This document shows positions 49,701 through 57,554 of a stretch of 64,000 nucleotides of DNA, one piece after another. The stretch covers positions 124,001 to 188,000 of the forward strand of contig NZ_VWWL01000003.1 in assembly GCF_011752995.1 (NCBI RefSeq). The letters run 5' to 3'. The stretch is from Burkholderia sp. Ax-1724. Lineage in GTDB: Bacteria > Pseudomonadota > Gammaproteobacteria > Burkholderiales > Burkholderiaceae. The position numbers and the translations under genes were made by a program. Below the pieces are notes generated by a model. It saw only the letters and a program-made list of their open reading frames with translations, was not told where the DNA came from and ran no database searches. How positions within the stretch are numbered: position 1 is the stretch's first letter; each line of letters starts with the position of its first letter.

Positions 49701-49809
49701 TGCGCAGCAGCGCGGCGCCGACGTGGTACTTGTCGAGGTCGACGCGCGACCACAGTGCGGGACTCAGCTCCCCGGCGGCAAAGGACGGTTGTATTACCGG
49801 AGTGCCCAT
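46780..49809 (-). CDS. Tail tubular / nozzle protein, T7 gp12-like
   Basis: A 1009-residue structural protein forming the distal tail tube of a short-tailed phage. The start MGTPVIQPSFAAGELSPALWSRVDLDKYHVGAALLRNFFVDFRGGASNRAGT is the hallmark of this family. The middle is beta-rich with repeated Gly-Asn-Gly and NGDxVxL-type segments (ENGDTVELAAPG, ANGDHVQLLLTG). It lies two bases after the gp11-like gene, the T7 order. An insertion at about 700-780 has PTVVDASGSGATFTA and NLVISDASGSGAVATV repeats. Confidence 0.88.
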   Translation of the reverse strand: MGTPVIQPSFAAGELSPALWSRVDLDKYHVGAALLRNFFVDFRGGASNRAGTAFTGPCVSAATANRLIPFTFSTVQTYALLFGNRTMRVVMNGGLVLEPAFTVQSVSNADPCAVEADGHNFENGDTVELAAPGMAIDGRLFFVQNVSGNTFTLADMFGNPIDATGAGPFASGSIARVFTAQTPYSSADLATLKYVQSADVMTLTHTSYPAYQLTRTQHWVWTFTEIAFQSKTPAPSGITATAGFMPTSFAIADANNEAPGDMRAPNNDFANGDHVQLLLTGDWATLNGITYTIVSAQTDGTYCLQKSDGTQLSLAGFGAFTSGTVAHTPTEYQYVATTIGANGTTESLPSSVASCSGATLSRVGGASNVLTIEPEDGATMFNIYRTAEVEGGSPPTGALFGFIGSVTAQGSTMTFVDNNITPDFSNCPPQENNPFENGNNPGASTYFQQRQVFAGMANQPDGLSLSKSGDFLNMDYSSPSKDDDAIQATIASQQVNAIKHLLPMTSLIALTASGAWRIDGGTQSSVITPSQFDAVPQAYNGCSDVPPIVINYDILYVQAKGATVRDLSYNFYVNIYTGTDMTVLSKHLFDGHQIVEWAYSEEPYKVIWAVREDGALLSFTYIKEQDVYAWCRHDTNGLFKSVCSISEGNENAVYFVVERMVKGQIVQYVERMASRIMGGDPSVGVPADLSKAWFVDCGRQYPLTYPAATLWPTAVSAPPGIYGVNLVNGGQNYTAPTVVDASGSGATFTATVADGVITTITPTAPGAVVNRPNLVISDASGSGAVATVIVQSQVVMNSDVQVFGDQHVGAILRAANGMGTVVAVPSTTQIVVNVTTPLGSMWPLSPGNWSLTIPVNAVDGLDHLEGQTVAILADGNVLPQQVVSNGSISLPRAATSVVVGLPYQSQLKTLYLDIQGGATIQSKRKKISAVTVRMLNSRGMKVGQTFSSLHEFKERNTQPMGQPIQLITGDERIVLDPLYDLTGQVCIQQDNPLPVTVLGVMPEITIGDN

Positions 49810-49810
49810 G

Positions 49811-50527
49811 TCAGTCGTAAGGTGTGAGTGCGATCGGCGCGTTGAACCAGCACGAGCCGTCCGGAATCCAGTCGCCCGCGAAGCCGCGTACGCGCATCCA
49901 GTCGGGCTGGTGATCGATGACTGTCAGCCCCTCATTACCGTTGCTGACCTGCGCCGAATTGAGCAGCGCCTGCGCAAGCTGAATCAGCGTTTGCCGGGCG
50001 CCCTTGTCGCCAGTCAGCGGGATGGCAAGCTTCGAGCCAAGAATCGGCACGAACGCGTCGACGAACGACGGGTCGTAGACGGCCGGATTGGTCATGCGGG
50101 CCGTGTACACGAGTTGGGCCTGCGGCTCGTTGCTCAGCAGCACCGTGATGTCGTTGCCGTCCGCATCCTGATCGGAGCCGATGATGAACGGCACCGGCCG
50201 CTGCTGCGCGACCGGGAATGGCGCGCCAGTGATCGCCATCTGCGGCAGGACAAACCGCGCGAGTAGGCAATTCGATGGAAGCGCGTATTCGTACGTCCAC
50301 GGCTGCGGCACCGGCTGCCCCTGCGTCGCATCGGCGATCAGGGACAAGGCGACCTGCTTGCGCGCGAAATTCCAGTGCGCACCGCGCAGCGTCGCTTCGA
50401 GCGCGACGTCGTAATGGAGCGAGCACTGGTTGGCCTCGGCGCTACCCTCGTCGAGCGAGGCGATCGTCGAGCGCGTGCCGACACCGGCGAGTGCGAGATT
50501 GCAGATCTGGACCTGACTGGCTGGCAC
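49811..50527 (-). CDS. Tail tubular protein A / adaptor, T7 gp11-like
   Basis: A 238-residue adaptor that attaches the tail nozzle to the portal. The sequence has the family features: VQICNLALAGVGTRSTIASLDEGSAEANQCSLHYDVALEATLRGAHWNFARKQVALSL and WTYEYALPSNCLLARFV. It sits immediately upstream of the gp12-like gene, as in T7 and BPP-1-type phages. Confidence 0.9.
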   Translation of the reverse strand: MPASQVQICNLALAGVGTRSTIASLDEGSAEANQCSLHYDVALEATLRGAHWNFARKQVALSLIADATQGQPVPQPWTYEYALPSNCLLARFVLPQMAITGAPFPVAQQRPVPFIIGSDQDADGNDITVLLSNEPQAQLVYTARMTNPAVYDPSFVDAFVPILGSKLAIPLTGDKGARQTLIQLAQALLNSAQVSNGNEGLTVIDHQPDWMRVRGFAGDWIPDGSCWFNAPIALTPYD

Positions 50528-50530
50528 GCG

Positions 50531-50860
50531 TCACCCCTTCGAACCGTAAAGCTTCTCGGCTGCCGATGGCCCATTGCCATCATCGAGCGCCATCTGCGTG
50601 ATCTGCAGGCTGACCGACTTGCTACCCTCCGACCCCGATGATTCGTAGCTGCTGACGCTCGTCACCTTGACCGTTGCCGTCATGGTCATCTCCGCGCCAA
50701 CCGAAGGCAGATCGTCGATGCCGAGCTTCTTCAGCTCGTCGGCGCCGAGGTTGATGCACAACCCATAGGGGTAATCCGGCCCAGTTTCGGCCTCGGCGCT
50801 CCAGCGCTCCTCCGCGGCCTTCTTCTCGGCCTCGGTGCGCTCCATGCTGATGAGCTTCAT
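50531..50860 (-). CDS. Small virion protein, possible capsid staple/decoration protein
   Basis: A 109-residue protein starting MKLISMERTEAEKKAAEERW at 50860. It has a charged N-terminal helix, then DYPYGLCINLGADELKKLGIDDLPSVGAEMTMTATVKVTSVSSYESSG, a small beta domain, and SVSLQITQMAL. It resembles short proteins in podovirus head modules that some annotations call capsid staple proteins. Position between capsid cement and tail adaptor fits a head protein. The name is tentative. The open frame extends 29 codons further upstream into the previous gene. Confidence 0.65.
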   Translation of the reverse strand: MKLISMERTEAEKKAAEERWSAEAETGPDYPYGLCINLGADELKKLGIDDLPSVGAEMTMTATVKVTSVSSYESSGSEGSKSVSLQITQMALDDGNGPSAAEKLYGSKG

Positions 50861-50886
50861 GTGGGCTCCCGATTGCGTTTGCGCGA

Positions 50887-51144
50887 TTACGCCGTCAGCG
50901 GCGCGAGCTTGTTGAAGTCGAACTGCTTCGGCTTGTGCTTCGCGCACATTGCTTTCGCGGCCTCGTTCAACGGCACCATGTGGTAGCCGGGCACGCCACG
51001 GAATTCGATGGTTTCGCCTTCTGCGTGCAACCGCTCGAAGTTGTCGTTTTCCATGCGCAGATAGGCTTGCTCGGTGAGTTCATACCGCGGGCACTCGCGC
51101 GATTGAGCTTCGCCGGCCTGGGATTTCTCGATTACGTCGGGCAT
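50887..51144 (-). CDS. Small phage head-module protein, unknown
   Basis: An 85-residue acidic-basic protein, MPDVIEKSQAGEAQSRECPRYELTEQAYLRMENDN, with AAGGAA upstream of its start. It contains FRGVPGYHMVPLNEAAKAMCAKHKP, a possible small folded domain. No family recognised. Its start and end overlap nothing; it lies between the cement protein and the small gene at 50531-50860. Confidence 0.6.
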   Translation of the reverse strand: MPDVIEKSQAGEAQSRECPRYELTEQAYLRMENDNFERLHAEGETIEFRGVPGYHMVPLNEAAKAMCAKHKPKQFDFNKLAPLTA

Positions 51145-51214
51145 GTCGATTCCTTGGTGGTGCTGCCGGGGAAATCCTGAGGCGGCTTGCAGCCAGGCCG
51201 CCCCAAGCTGCCGA

Positions 51215-51649
51215 CTAGTTCGCGGCGTTGTAGTTGGCCTGGTACTGCGGACTGTCGTCGCGGCTGAGCACGATTGCGGCAGTTACCGCGCCGGCGCTGA
51301 ACACCCCAGTACCGACCAGGTAATTCAGGCGCAGATAACGCGTCAGGCCATTGTTCGGCGCGTCCATCCTGGCGATCTTGGCGCCAGCGCCGAGCTGAGC
51401 CGCCGGCAGTACGTCGGTCTGCGCGATCGTGGACCACGTCGCACTGTCCGTGCTGGCCTGAAACTGCACCTGCAGCGTTGCCGCGTTCGTCGTCGTGAAA
51501 CCAGTCGGGCAGAGCACGAGCAGCTTGAGCGACGGATCGTCGCCGATGCCCATATCGCGATTGGCGCCGAGATCGAGTACGTTCGTGGACGCGCGCGAGC
51601 TGGTAATCGCGCTCTGCGTGTCGAACAGCAAATTTGCATCGAGAAGCAT
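51215..51649 (-). CDS. Capsid cement protein, Bbp16 family
   Basis: A 144-residue beta-rich protein that decorates and stabilises the capsid. MLLDANLLFDTQSAITSSRASTNVLDLGANRDMGIGDDPSLKLLVL is the typical beginning of the BPP-1 Bbp16-like cement proteins, and LNYLVGTGVFSAGAVTAAIVLSRDD the typical end. It follows the major capsid gene, as in BPP-1. The frame is open 14 codons further upstream without family sequence. Confidence 0.85.
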   Translation of the reverse strand: MLLDANLLFDTQSAITSSRASTNVLDLGANRDMGIGDDPSLKLLVLCPTGFTTTNAATLQVQFQASTDSATWSTIAQTDVLPAAQLGAGAKIARMDAPNNGLTRYLRLNYLVGTGVFSAGAVTAAIVLSRDDSPQYQANYNAAN

Positions 51650-51715
51650 GTCTATCTCCAGTGGCGGGCCGATCTCGGCCCGCTGGTTCAACAGTTCGCT
51701 ATCGCCATAGCGCGC

Positions 51716-52756
51716 TTAGACGACGCGCGCTTCGGTCGACACGAGCGCGTCGCAGGTGCGCACGGGAATGCCGCGGAACGTCAGGACCGGCTTGCCGTCC
51801 CATTCGTCCTGCTTGAGCAGCACGTTCTGCTTGTTCACCGCCTGCATGTCGAGGTACGTGCTGATCGTGCGGTTGCAGTAAAACGCCGCGCGGAACTGCG
51901 GCATGCCGTTCTTTGCGTCCGACGTCTGCACCGGGCCTGCCGCGCGCGGCTGCGTCGGCAGACGATGTACCGCGCGGATCAGCGCGTTGATCAGGTTCGG
52001 TGCCGTGCCGCTGATCAGGTTGACCACGTCGATGTTGCAGATGCGGACGACGTAGCGCCAGTCGCGAACCGACAGGCCCATGTCCCACTTGTAATGGGTA
52101 CGGTAGCCCTGGTACTGGCCGCCGTTGCCGTCCTGGAGCGTCCACTCGCCGAGGTCGCGGTGCTGCAGGCCGGTCGGCTGGCCCTTCGGGAAAATCCCGT
52201 GGACCGTGTTCGCACCCCAGCACACCAGCCAGATCGACGTATTGGTCGAGCCGGTACCGCCGCAGTCGATCACGTTCTGTGCGCTCGCTGCATTGGCGCT
52301 GGTCACGGTGTTGAACCGCGGTGCGAGGCCCATGATCTGCTCGGGCGTGCCCGCGCTGTTGCTGTAGAAAATGGCCGATGCCATCTGCTGGTTCATGCCT
52401 TCCATAAACGGCTGATCCTCGGACAGACGAAATTCCGAGCTGTTTCCGTTCAGGTCGGCCAGCGACTTATCGATCTCGCTATACACCTCGAGCATGCCGA
52501 TGTTGTCGATGATCTGAGCGGTGGTGCTCTTGCCCTTCGGCACGCCGTAATTCAGCATGCGCCACGTGGCCTTTGGCAGCCCCGTGCGAACGGTCGTCTT
52601 GTGTCCGGATGCCTGGTTTGCTTCAACGAGAAGCATGTCGTCCATGATCTCGTTGGTCTGCGACAGCATTTCGACGACCACGGCGATCTTGCCGTCCGGG
52701 TCGACACGCTTTGCCCAATCCGCATAGGTAAGGGCGAGTGCTCCGATCGTTGCCAT
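51716..52756 (-). CDS. Major capsid protein, BPP-1 Bbp17-like
   Basis: A 346-residue shell protein. MATIGALALTYADWAKRVDPDGKIAVVVEMLSQTNEIMDDMLLVEANQASGHKTTVRTGLP is the conserved N-arm and start of the HK97-type fold of this capsid family, with YWR-like WRMLNYGVPKGKS after it. Gene order scaffold, capsid, cement matches Bordetella phage BPP-1. No N-terminal cleavage signal is visible. Confidence 0.9.
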   Translation of the reverse strand: MATIGALALTYADWAKRVDPDGKIAVVVEMLSQTNEIMDDMLLVEANQASGHKTTVRTGLPKATWRMLNYGVPKGKSTTAQIIDNIGMLEVYSEIDKSLADLNGNSSEFRLSEDQPFMEGMNQQMASAIFYSNSAGTPEQIMGLAPRFNTVTSANAASAQNVIDCGGTGSTNTSIWLVCWGANTVHGIFPKGQPTGLQHRDLGEWTLQDGNGGQYQGYRTHYKWDMGLSVRDWRYVVRICNIDVVNLISGTAPNLINALIRAVHRLPTQPRAAGPVQTSDAKNGMPQFRAAFYCNRTISTYLDMQAVNKQNVLLKQDEWDGKPVLTFRGIPVRTCDALVSTEARVV

Positions 52757-52853
52757 TCAAGCTCCTAGATCTTCATAGCGCTCTCCTTATCGATCTGTCT
52801 GGTCGCGGTTTAGGCAGTGTCAAGTGTGTGCCCGTGTCAGCGAACGAACAGGA

Positions 52854-53606
52854 TTACTGGTTGGTTTGAGACTGCGAGGGGTACAGCTTTTCGGCTGCGG
52901 ACCTGGGCGCTTCCACGGCGGCCGGTTTGCCGCTGTTCACCGCACCGCCCTCGCCGATGGCTTGCCCGAGCCGATACAGGAAACGAATCACGTCGGGGTT
53001 GTTCCCGGCGCCGGTGTAGTCGAACGCCTGCCGGATCTTCGCGGCGTCCTCACCCCCAATCGTGTCGATCGCATTCGCGACCACGGCCTTCATGGGTTCG
53101 AAGTTCTTGCCGCCAATTTCTGGGTCGTTCTTCACCGCTTCCTGCCACTGCTTCTGCGTGTCGTACCAGGCTTGCGTGCTGGCATCGGTGGCAGATTTCA
53201 GCGTGTTGGCATGGAGATCGACGAGCTGCTGGGCCTGCTCCTGGGTCAAACCCGCTTCACGGGCTTTGTCCTTGAACTCGGTCAGCTTCGCTGCGTCGAC
53301 CTCGACGCCATCGGGCAACTTGAAATCCGTGTATTCGATCGGCTTCTTCTCGCCGGCGGTATCGCCTTCGGGCTTGCCTGCTTCGCTTGGCTCGCCCGGC
53401 TTGGCCGCGCCAGCAGCATCACCGGCGCCAGCTTTGGCATCCGTGCCGGCCTCCACCGCCGCAGCCGCAGGCACGACGGCATCAGCGACGAGATTGCCGG
53501 GCGCGACGGGCGCGGCCGGCGCTACGGCCGCAGCACCGCCGGCGGGCGCATCGCCTCCACCTTCACCTTCGAGGAGCACGAAGCGTTGCATCAATCGCTT
53601 AAACAT
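52854..53606 (-). CDS. Capsid scaffolding protein
   Basis: A 250-residue protein directly upstream of the major capsid gene. The first 100 residues are a low-complexity Ala/Gly/Pro/Glu segment; the rest is a helical domain (LTEFKDKAREAGLTQEQAQQLVDLHANTLK, WQEAVKNDPEIGGKNFEPMKAVV) ending LYPSQSQTNQ. This composition and position are typical of podovirus scaffolds. No protease motif seen. Confidence 0.75.
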   Translation of the reverse strand: MFKRLMQRFVLLEGEGGGDAPAGGAAAVAPAAPVAPGNLVADAVVPAAAAVEAGTDAKAGAGDAAGAAKPGEPSEAGKPEGDTAGEKKPIEYTDFKLPDGVEVDAAKLTEFKDKAREAGLTQEQAQQLVDLHANTLKSATDASTQAWYDTQKQWQEAVKNDPEIGGKNFEPMKAVVANAIDTIGGEDAAKIRQAFDYTGAGNNPDVIRFLYRLGQAIGEGGAVNSGKPAAVEAPRSAAEKLYPSQSQTNQ

Positions 53607-53955
53607 TCTGTTTGGCCTCCTTCGCCATCAACAGGTATTGGTCAGGAAACAGCTCGGTCACCGCGTGAAATACCGGCAGCCCGACGGCCCGCTTACCTTC
53701 GTTGAAAAACGTCGTCGAGTTGCCCGTAAAACACGGGCTGAAGATCTCGCACGACGCGAGCAACTCCCACATCCACGCACGACCGTCAGGCGACGACATG
53801 ATCTGCCGCAGTCCATTGGCACGACGATCTTCGAGTTGCTTGACCTTCGAGCGACGCTCGCCGACCTTGCCCGGGTCGCCCGCATTGAACTCGGCGGCAC
53901 CAGCGTCGGCGCCGTCTTCGATATCAGTGCGCAAGCTGGATTCGTCCTTCGGCAT
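53599..53955 (-). CDS. Bbp19-family phage protein
   Basis: A 118-residue protein. The core RSKVKQLEDRRANGLRQIMSSPDGRAWMWELLASCEIFSPCFTGNSTTFFNEGKRAVG closely fits the small Bbp19-like proteins found in BPP-1-type head modules; function unknown. It overlaps the scaffold start by eight bases and the glycosyltransferase end by 32 bases. Confidence 0.75.
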   Translation of the reverse strand: MPKDESSLRTDIEDGADAGAAEFNAGDPGKVGERRSKVKQLEDRRANGLRQIMSSPDGRAWMWELLASCEIFSPCFTGNSTTFFNEGKRAVGLPVFHAVTELFPDQYLLMAKEAKQNV

Positions 53956-54619
53956 CTGCGATCACTTCCTCGTGATTGGGAATCTGGAACACCTGCTGGC
54001 CGATGTGACCGATCTGCATCGTGAGATCGACGTCGAGCCAAACGCTGAAGCCCGCTTCGCGCGCGACGCGGCAGAAGTAATAGTCCTCGCCCTCGATGTG
54101 CGCCGGGAGGCCCTCGATCTCGCCATCCTCGTGCGCGGGCGTGCGAAAGTACGGACGCGTCATCTTCTCGAACACGCTGCGGCGAACGAGCAGGCAGCCG
54201 GTCGGCAGGCCGCTGACTTCGACAAGACCACTCGCTGCTTCGAGGCGCTCGCCGTCTAGCGTGCGACCTAGGACTTCATACGGCGGCACGCGTTTGCAAT
54301 AGGTTGCCCCGACGATGTCTTTGTCGTGCGCGATCAGGCGAGTGATCGTGTCGCGCGGGAACAGCAGATCTGAGTCGAGGAACAGCAGCCATTCAGCATT
54401 GACGCGCTCGGCCTGCTCGACAAGCGCGTTGCGATTCGTCGCGACGAGCGAGCCCTTCGTGTTCAGGATCGCGAGCGGCATGCGCGTCGAATACGTCAGC
54501 GCCGACAGGCGCATGGCGAAGTCGGCATGGACCATGTCATTCGATGGAACGCAGATCGCGACGCCGCGCGGACGGTTCTCGGCAAACGACCCCTCGTACG
54601 GAAGCTGTATTTTCGACAT
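53924..54619 (-). CDS. Glycosyltransferase-like protein (GT-A fold) in the head module
   Basis: A 231-residue protein, start MSKIQLPYEG at 54619. It has the features of family 2-type glycosyltransferases: VAICVPSNDMVHADF, RNALVEQAERVNAEWLLFLDSD with the metal-binding Asp82-Ser-Asp84, VGATYCKR, and LPTGCLLVRRSVFEKM followed by GEDYYFCRVAREAGF. The nucleotide-sugar and acceptor are unknown. Its place inside the head genes hints at modification of a virion component or of the host surface after infection. It is full length with no break. Confidence 0.82.
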   Translation of the reverse strand: MSKIQLPYEGSFAENRPRGVAICVPSNDMVHADFAMRLSALTYSTRMPLAILNTKGSLVATNRNALVEQAERVNAEWLLFLDSDLLFPRDTITRLIAHDKDIVGATYCKRVPPYEVLGRTLDGERLEAASGLVEVSGLPTGCLLVRRSVFEKMTRPYFRTPAHEDGEIEGLPAHIEGEDYYFCRVAREAGFSVWLDVDLTMQIGHIGQQVFQIPNHEEVIADAEGRIQLAH

Positions 54620-54620
54620 G

Positions 54621-54869
54621 TCAGACTCCCGTGAAAGGCACGATGGTGATGAACGGCGCTTCGTTGCGCAGGAAAGCCTTAACGAAGTCCTCGGCGTCGC
54701 ACCGACGCGCGAGCCGAAGCCCAAGCGCCTGATCGGGCGTCCATGCGCCGAGCGGCCGGCCGAGTGCGCGGCCCTCGCTCAGCGACAGCACGGACTTCGT
54801 CCCTGCGTCGTTCATCTCGATCAGCCAGCCTTTCTGGTCGGTGTCGGCTGCTGCAGCGCGGTCAAGCAT
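54621..54869 (-). CDS. Small phage protein, unknown
   Basis: An 82-residue protein, MLDRAAAADTDQKGWLIEMNDAGTKSVLSLSEG, start at 54869 after GGAGG-type ribosome site. The second half (APFITIVPFTGV) is hydrophobic. It looks like a small alpha/beta domain; no family recognised. Immediately upstream of the glycosyltransferase (one base apart), so coupled with it. Confidence 0.6.
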   Translation of the reverse strand: MLDRAAAADTDQKGWLIEMNDAGTKSVLSLSEGRALGRPLGAWTPDQALGLRLARRCDAEDFVKAFLRNEAPFITIVPFTGV

Positions 54870-54888
54870 TGCGTGCCCTCCTTGGGTC

Positions 54889-55074
54889 TTAGCTATTTGC
54901 GCCCACATCCTGTGCGGACGGGAGCTGCGGATACATGGTCTGCGCAGCCGTCTTGGCTGCGGGCTTCTTCTTTTTTCCAGCTGACTGCTTGGCCGCGTCG
55001 GCGAGGTTGGGCTGCGCCTGCTGCATTGCCGCCTGCACTACCGCCGCCGGAATTGCGCCTGGTACGTCGGGCAT
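54889..55074 (-). CDS. Small Lys/Ala-rich phage protein
   Basis: A 61-residue protein beginning MPDVPGAIPAAVVQAAMQQ at 55074, seven bases after a strong GGAGGAAG site. The middle is basic (SAGKKKKPAAKTAAQ) and the end MYPQLPSAQDVGANS. It may be disordered and bind nucleic acid; function unknown. It is read in a different frame from the overlapping 124-codon ORF ending at 54893, so one or both may be used. Confidence 0.55.
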   Translation of the reverse strand: MPDVPGAIPAAVVQAAMQQAQPNLADAAKQSAGKKKKPAAKTAAQTMYPQLPSAQDVGANS

Positions 55075-55267
55075 CACTTCCTCCAATTTCATCGAGGGCA
55101 GCACGCCCGCGATCGGTTAATTCCCAACTGACGCGCGGCCAACAGTTCACACGCCGCAGATAACCCCTCGCCACCAGTGAGGCCGCCGTTCGCACATCAA
55201 CGAAAAGCATCCGCTCCAGCGCGACACGCTCAAGTGCGGCTATCTCGATCTCCACCAGTACGTACAT
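54893..55267 (-). CDS. Possible winged-helix-like small phage protein, overlapping the next gene
   Basis: A 124-codon ORF three bases after the portal stop. The first 70 residues (MYVLVEIEIAALERVALERMLFVDVRTAASLVARGYLRRVNCWPRVSWELTDRGRAALDEI) look genuine, with a helix and wing pattern. The last 50 residues run through the overlapping small gene in another frame and look like read-through (Arg/Gly/Ala-rich). Either the overlap is real or the protein was shorter before a frameshift. Confidence 0.45.
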   Translation of the reverse strand: MYVLVEIEIAALERVALERMLFVDVRTAASLVARGYLRRVNCWPRVSWELTDRGRAALDEIGGSDARRTRRNSGGGSAGGNAAGAAQPRRRGQAVSWKKEEARSQDGCADHVSAAPVRTGCGRK

Positions 55268-55270
55268 CGA

Positions 55271-56980
55271 TCAGCCATTCCCGACGAGCTTCTGCAGAGC
55301 GTTGACGCCACCGCCAACATCGGTATTCGAAAGCACCTGCGCGCCCTGCACTGCGGCCATTGCGTTCGCGCCCTGCTGTTGCTGGGCCTGCTGCTTCGCG
55401 CGCTGCGAGCGAATCTGGACGACCTTCGCGAGCGGCACGACGACTTTCGGCGACACGCCGAGCATCTCCGCATACTCGTCGATCATCTCGTCCCAATCGA
55501 CGTTATCGAGAGCATCTGGCACAGCGCCGGCGATGTTGCCGACGAACTGCGCGAAACGCTCCACGCTCGCGGTCGCAGCGGCTTTCTGCGCCTCGCTGAG
55601 CATGGAGATGTACTCGATCTGGATGTGCTGACCCCGCAGCGCGTCGGGAATCGGCGGCAGCAGCCCCTTGCGCAGCATGATGTTGAACGCGCGATTGATG
55701 GACGGATCGAGCGCCTCGTTGTCGAAGCGCTCGATCACGGGGCCGAGCTGCACAAGCTTTTCCTCTTTGCGCTCGTCGATCTCGGTCGCGGTACGTACCG
55801 TATCGAGCTGGCTGATCATCATGAACAGGTCTTCGAAGAACGTGTCGCCGATGCGTTTGCGCACGTCTTCGATGTCTGCGAGCAGATGCTGGATCTGCGG
55901 ATTGATCTCGTACGCGGGCTTGAATCCAACGCCGTTCGCAACGTTGTTCACGTACGTCACCCCACCAGGCAGCAGAGACGCCGGCTGATTCTTCAACTGC
56001 ACGTCTGCGACCATAGGCGGATTGACCATCTTGTCGATCGCCTGTGCCTTGCGCTTCTGCTCGACCTGCAACTGCTTGATGTCGCCCAGCGCATCCATCG
56101 CGGGGCTGCGGCCGTACGCGTCATTGCCTGATACGTCCCAGCGCGGCGCGATGAATGGGCGCTCCGGGAATCCGCGCAAACGCAGCACGTCGGTTTCACT
56201 GGAACCCAACTCCCAATAAACCTCGCGATATGCCGCGCCGCGGAATCCGCTCGCGCCGGGCAGAAAATCTTCGTTGGGCTCGATAGCATGGCCGATCACA
56301 ATCTCGCGCGTCAGCGCGGCGCCACCGGTTTGCACTGCCTGTTGAACCGTCGGCGAGCAGTTCGAGAGGCCGAATTCCTTCACGCACTGGTACGTCGTAT
56401 AGACGAACTCGCGATAGAGCGTATCGACGTCGCCGCGCGGGCCGACGGCAAGGTAGTATTCGCCGGCACATGGGTTATAGCAACGAATGACGGAATCGAA
56501 GTCTTCGTAAATGATCATCGGCGCCGTGCCAAACGATCCAAGATCACCATGCAGCGTCGCCATGCTGTTGTAAAAGTTCGAGGAGGCGAATACGCGTTCC
56601 ATGCGCTTCGTGACCTGATCGAGCCAGAGCTTGACGCCTGGAGCTTCGGCAAGGTCCTGGTCTTCGAGCGTCTGACGAAACCACGGACGGCCCGGCGACG
56701 TCATGCCCGACATCATCCCCGACGCGAGCGTGCGCCACGACTTGGTCGCAGAGCTGTCGATGATGCGCTGATTGATCGGGCTTCCGCGATTGACCTTGTT
56801 CGGCGTGACGAGCCAGTTGTAGCGGCGCGGCAGCAGATAGTCGGCGATCTCGCGCCAGTGCTGCCACCAAGAATACCGCTCCACGCGCAGGCCGACGAGG
56901 CGCTGGTCCACATGCGCGCGCAGCCGGACAATTTCGGGCTGCGTGAGCATCATGGACAGAATCTTCGGCGTGGCTCCCAT
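55271..56980 (-). CDS. Portal protein (head-to-tail connector)
   Basis: A 569-residue dodecameric portal through which DNA is packaged and ejected. It matches the T7/BPP-1-type connector family: SWWQHWREIADYLLPRRYNWL, RIIDSSATKSWRTLASGMMSGMTSPGRPWF, GRSPAMDALGDIKQLQVEQKRKAQAIDKMVNPPM and a Gln-rich C-terminus (RSQRAKQQAQQQQGANAMAAVQ). GGAG precedes the start. It lies after terL with three small genes between. Confidence 0.93.
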   Translation of the reverse strand: MGATPKILSMMLTQPEIVRLRAHVDQRLVGLRVERYSWWQHWREIADYLLPRRYNWLVTPNKVNRGSPINQRIIDSSATKSWRTLASGMMSGMTSPGRPWFRQTLEDQDLAEAPGVKLWLDQVTKRMERVFASSNFYNSMATLHGDLGSFGTAPMIIYEDFDSVIRCYNPCAGEYYLAVGPRGDVDTLYREFVYTTYQCVKEFGLSNCSPTVQQAVQTGGAALTREIVIGHAIEPNEDFLPGASGFRGAAYREVYWELGSSETDVLRLRGFPERPFIAPRWDVSGNDAYGRSPAMDALGDIKQLQVEQKRKAQAIDKMVNPPMVADVQLKNQPASLLPGGVTYVNNVANGVGFKPAYEINPQIQHLLADIEDVRKRIGDTFFEDLFMMISQLDTVRTATEIDERKEEKLVQLGPVIERFDNEALDPSINRAFNIMLRKGLLPPIPDALRGQHIQIEYISMLSEAQKAAATASVERFAQFVGNIAGAVPDALDNVDWDEMIDEYAEMLGVSPKVVVPLAKVVQIRSQRAKQQAQQQQGANAMAAVQGAQVLSNTDVGGGVNALQKLVGNG

Positions 56981-57006
56981 GCGCGCGGTCTCCAGTTAGC
57001 AGTTGA

Positions 57007-57441
57007 TTACGATGCGGTCGACGGCGCCGTCGCACCGTCACCAGTAGGTGCGGACGTAGTCGTATTCGCCGTCGCTGTGGTCTGCAAGGCATCCGGGCTG
57101 TCCGTCGCATTCGCTTGGGTCGACGCCGCCGCATCCGGGGCAGCGCTCGCGTTTCCCGGATCACCCGAAGTCCCAGCAGCAGAGGTCGACGAGCCGCTCG
57201 ACTGCTCCCCCACATTGGCCACCCCTTGCGCGGCGGCCGCGGCGACGGGCTCACCCGGCTCGATCAGTTGCTTCAGACGCGATTCGAGCTCGATCACACG
57301 ACGTTCGAGGGCGTGATACGCATTAGCCGCTGCTTCGAGGAATTCATGCTCGGCGTTCTTGAGCACCTCTTCCGGGTTCGCGTAGCTCAACGCCTGCGCG
57401 ACGGCAGCCTTCACTGCAGCAAATTTCTCTTTCAACGACAT
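57007..57441 (-). CDS. Phage protein with coiled coil and disordered Ser/Thr/Ala tail
   Basis: A 144-residue protein, start MSLKEKFAAVKAAV at 57441 after GAGGAGC. Residues 1-65 form an amphipathic coiled coil (LKNAEHEFLEAAANAYHALERRVIELESRLKQL); residues 75-144 are low-complexity Ser/Thr/Ala/Gly/Asp. No family known. Position just before the portal suggests a head-assembly role. Confidence 0.65.
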   Translation of the reverse strand: MSLKEKFAAVKAAVAQALSYANPEEVLKNAEHEFLEAAANAYHALERRVIELESRLKQLIEPGEPVAAAAAQGVANVGEQSSGSSTSAAGTSGDPGNASAAPDAAASTQANATDSPDALQTTATANTTTSAPTGDGATAPSTAS

Positions 57442-57554
57442 CGATAGCTCCTCTGTTTGTGTTCCGCGCGGCAAGCCGTCTGTCGGTCTGTCGCAGCGAT
57501 TAATCCCCGTGGGGCGCTCTCCGCGCGGAACTCGTTTTGGCCTCTCGGCCAGAA

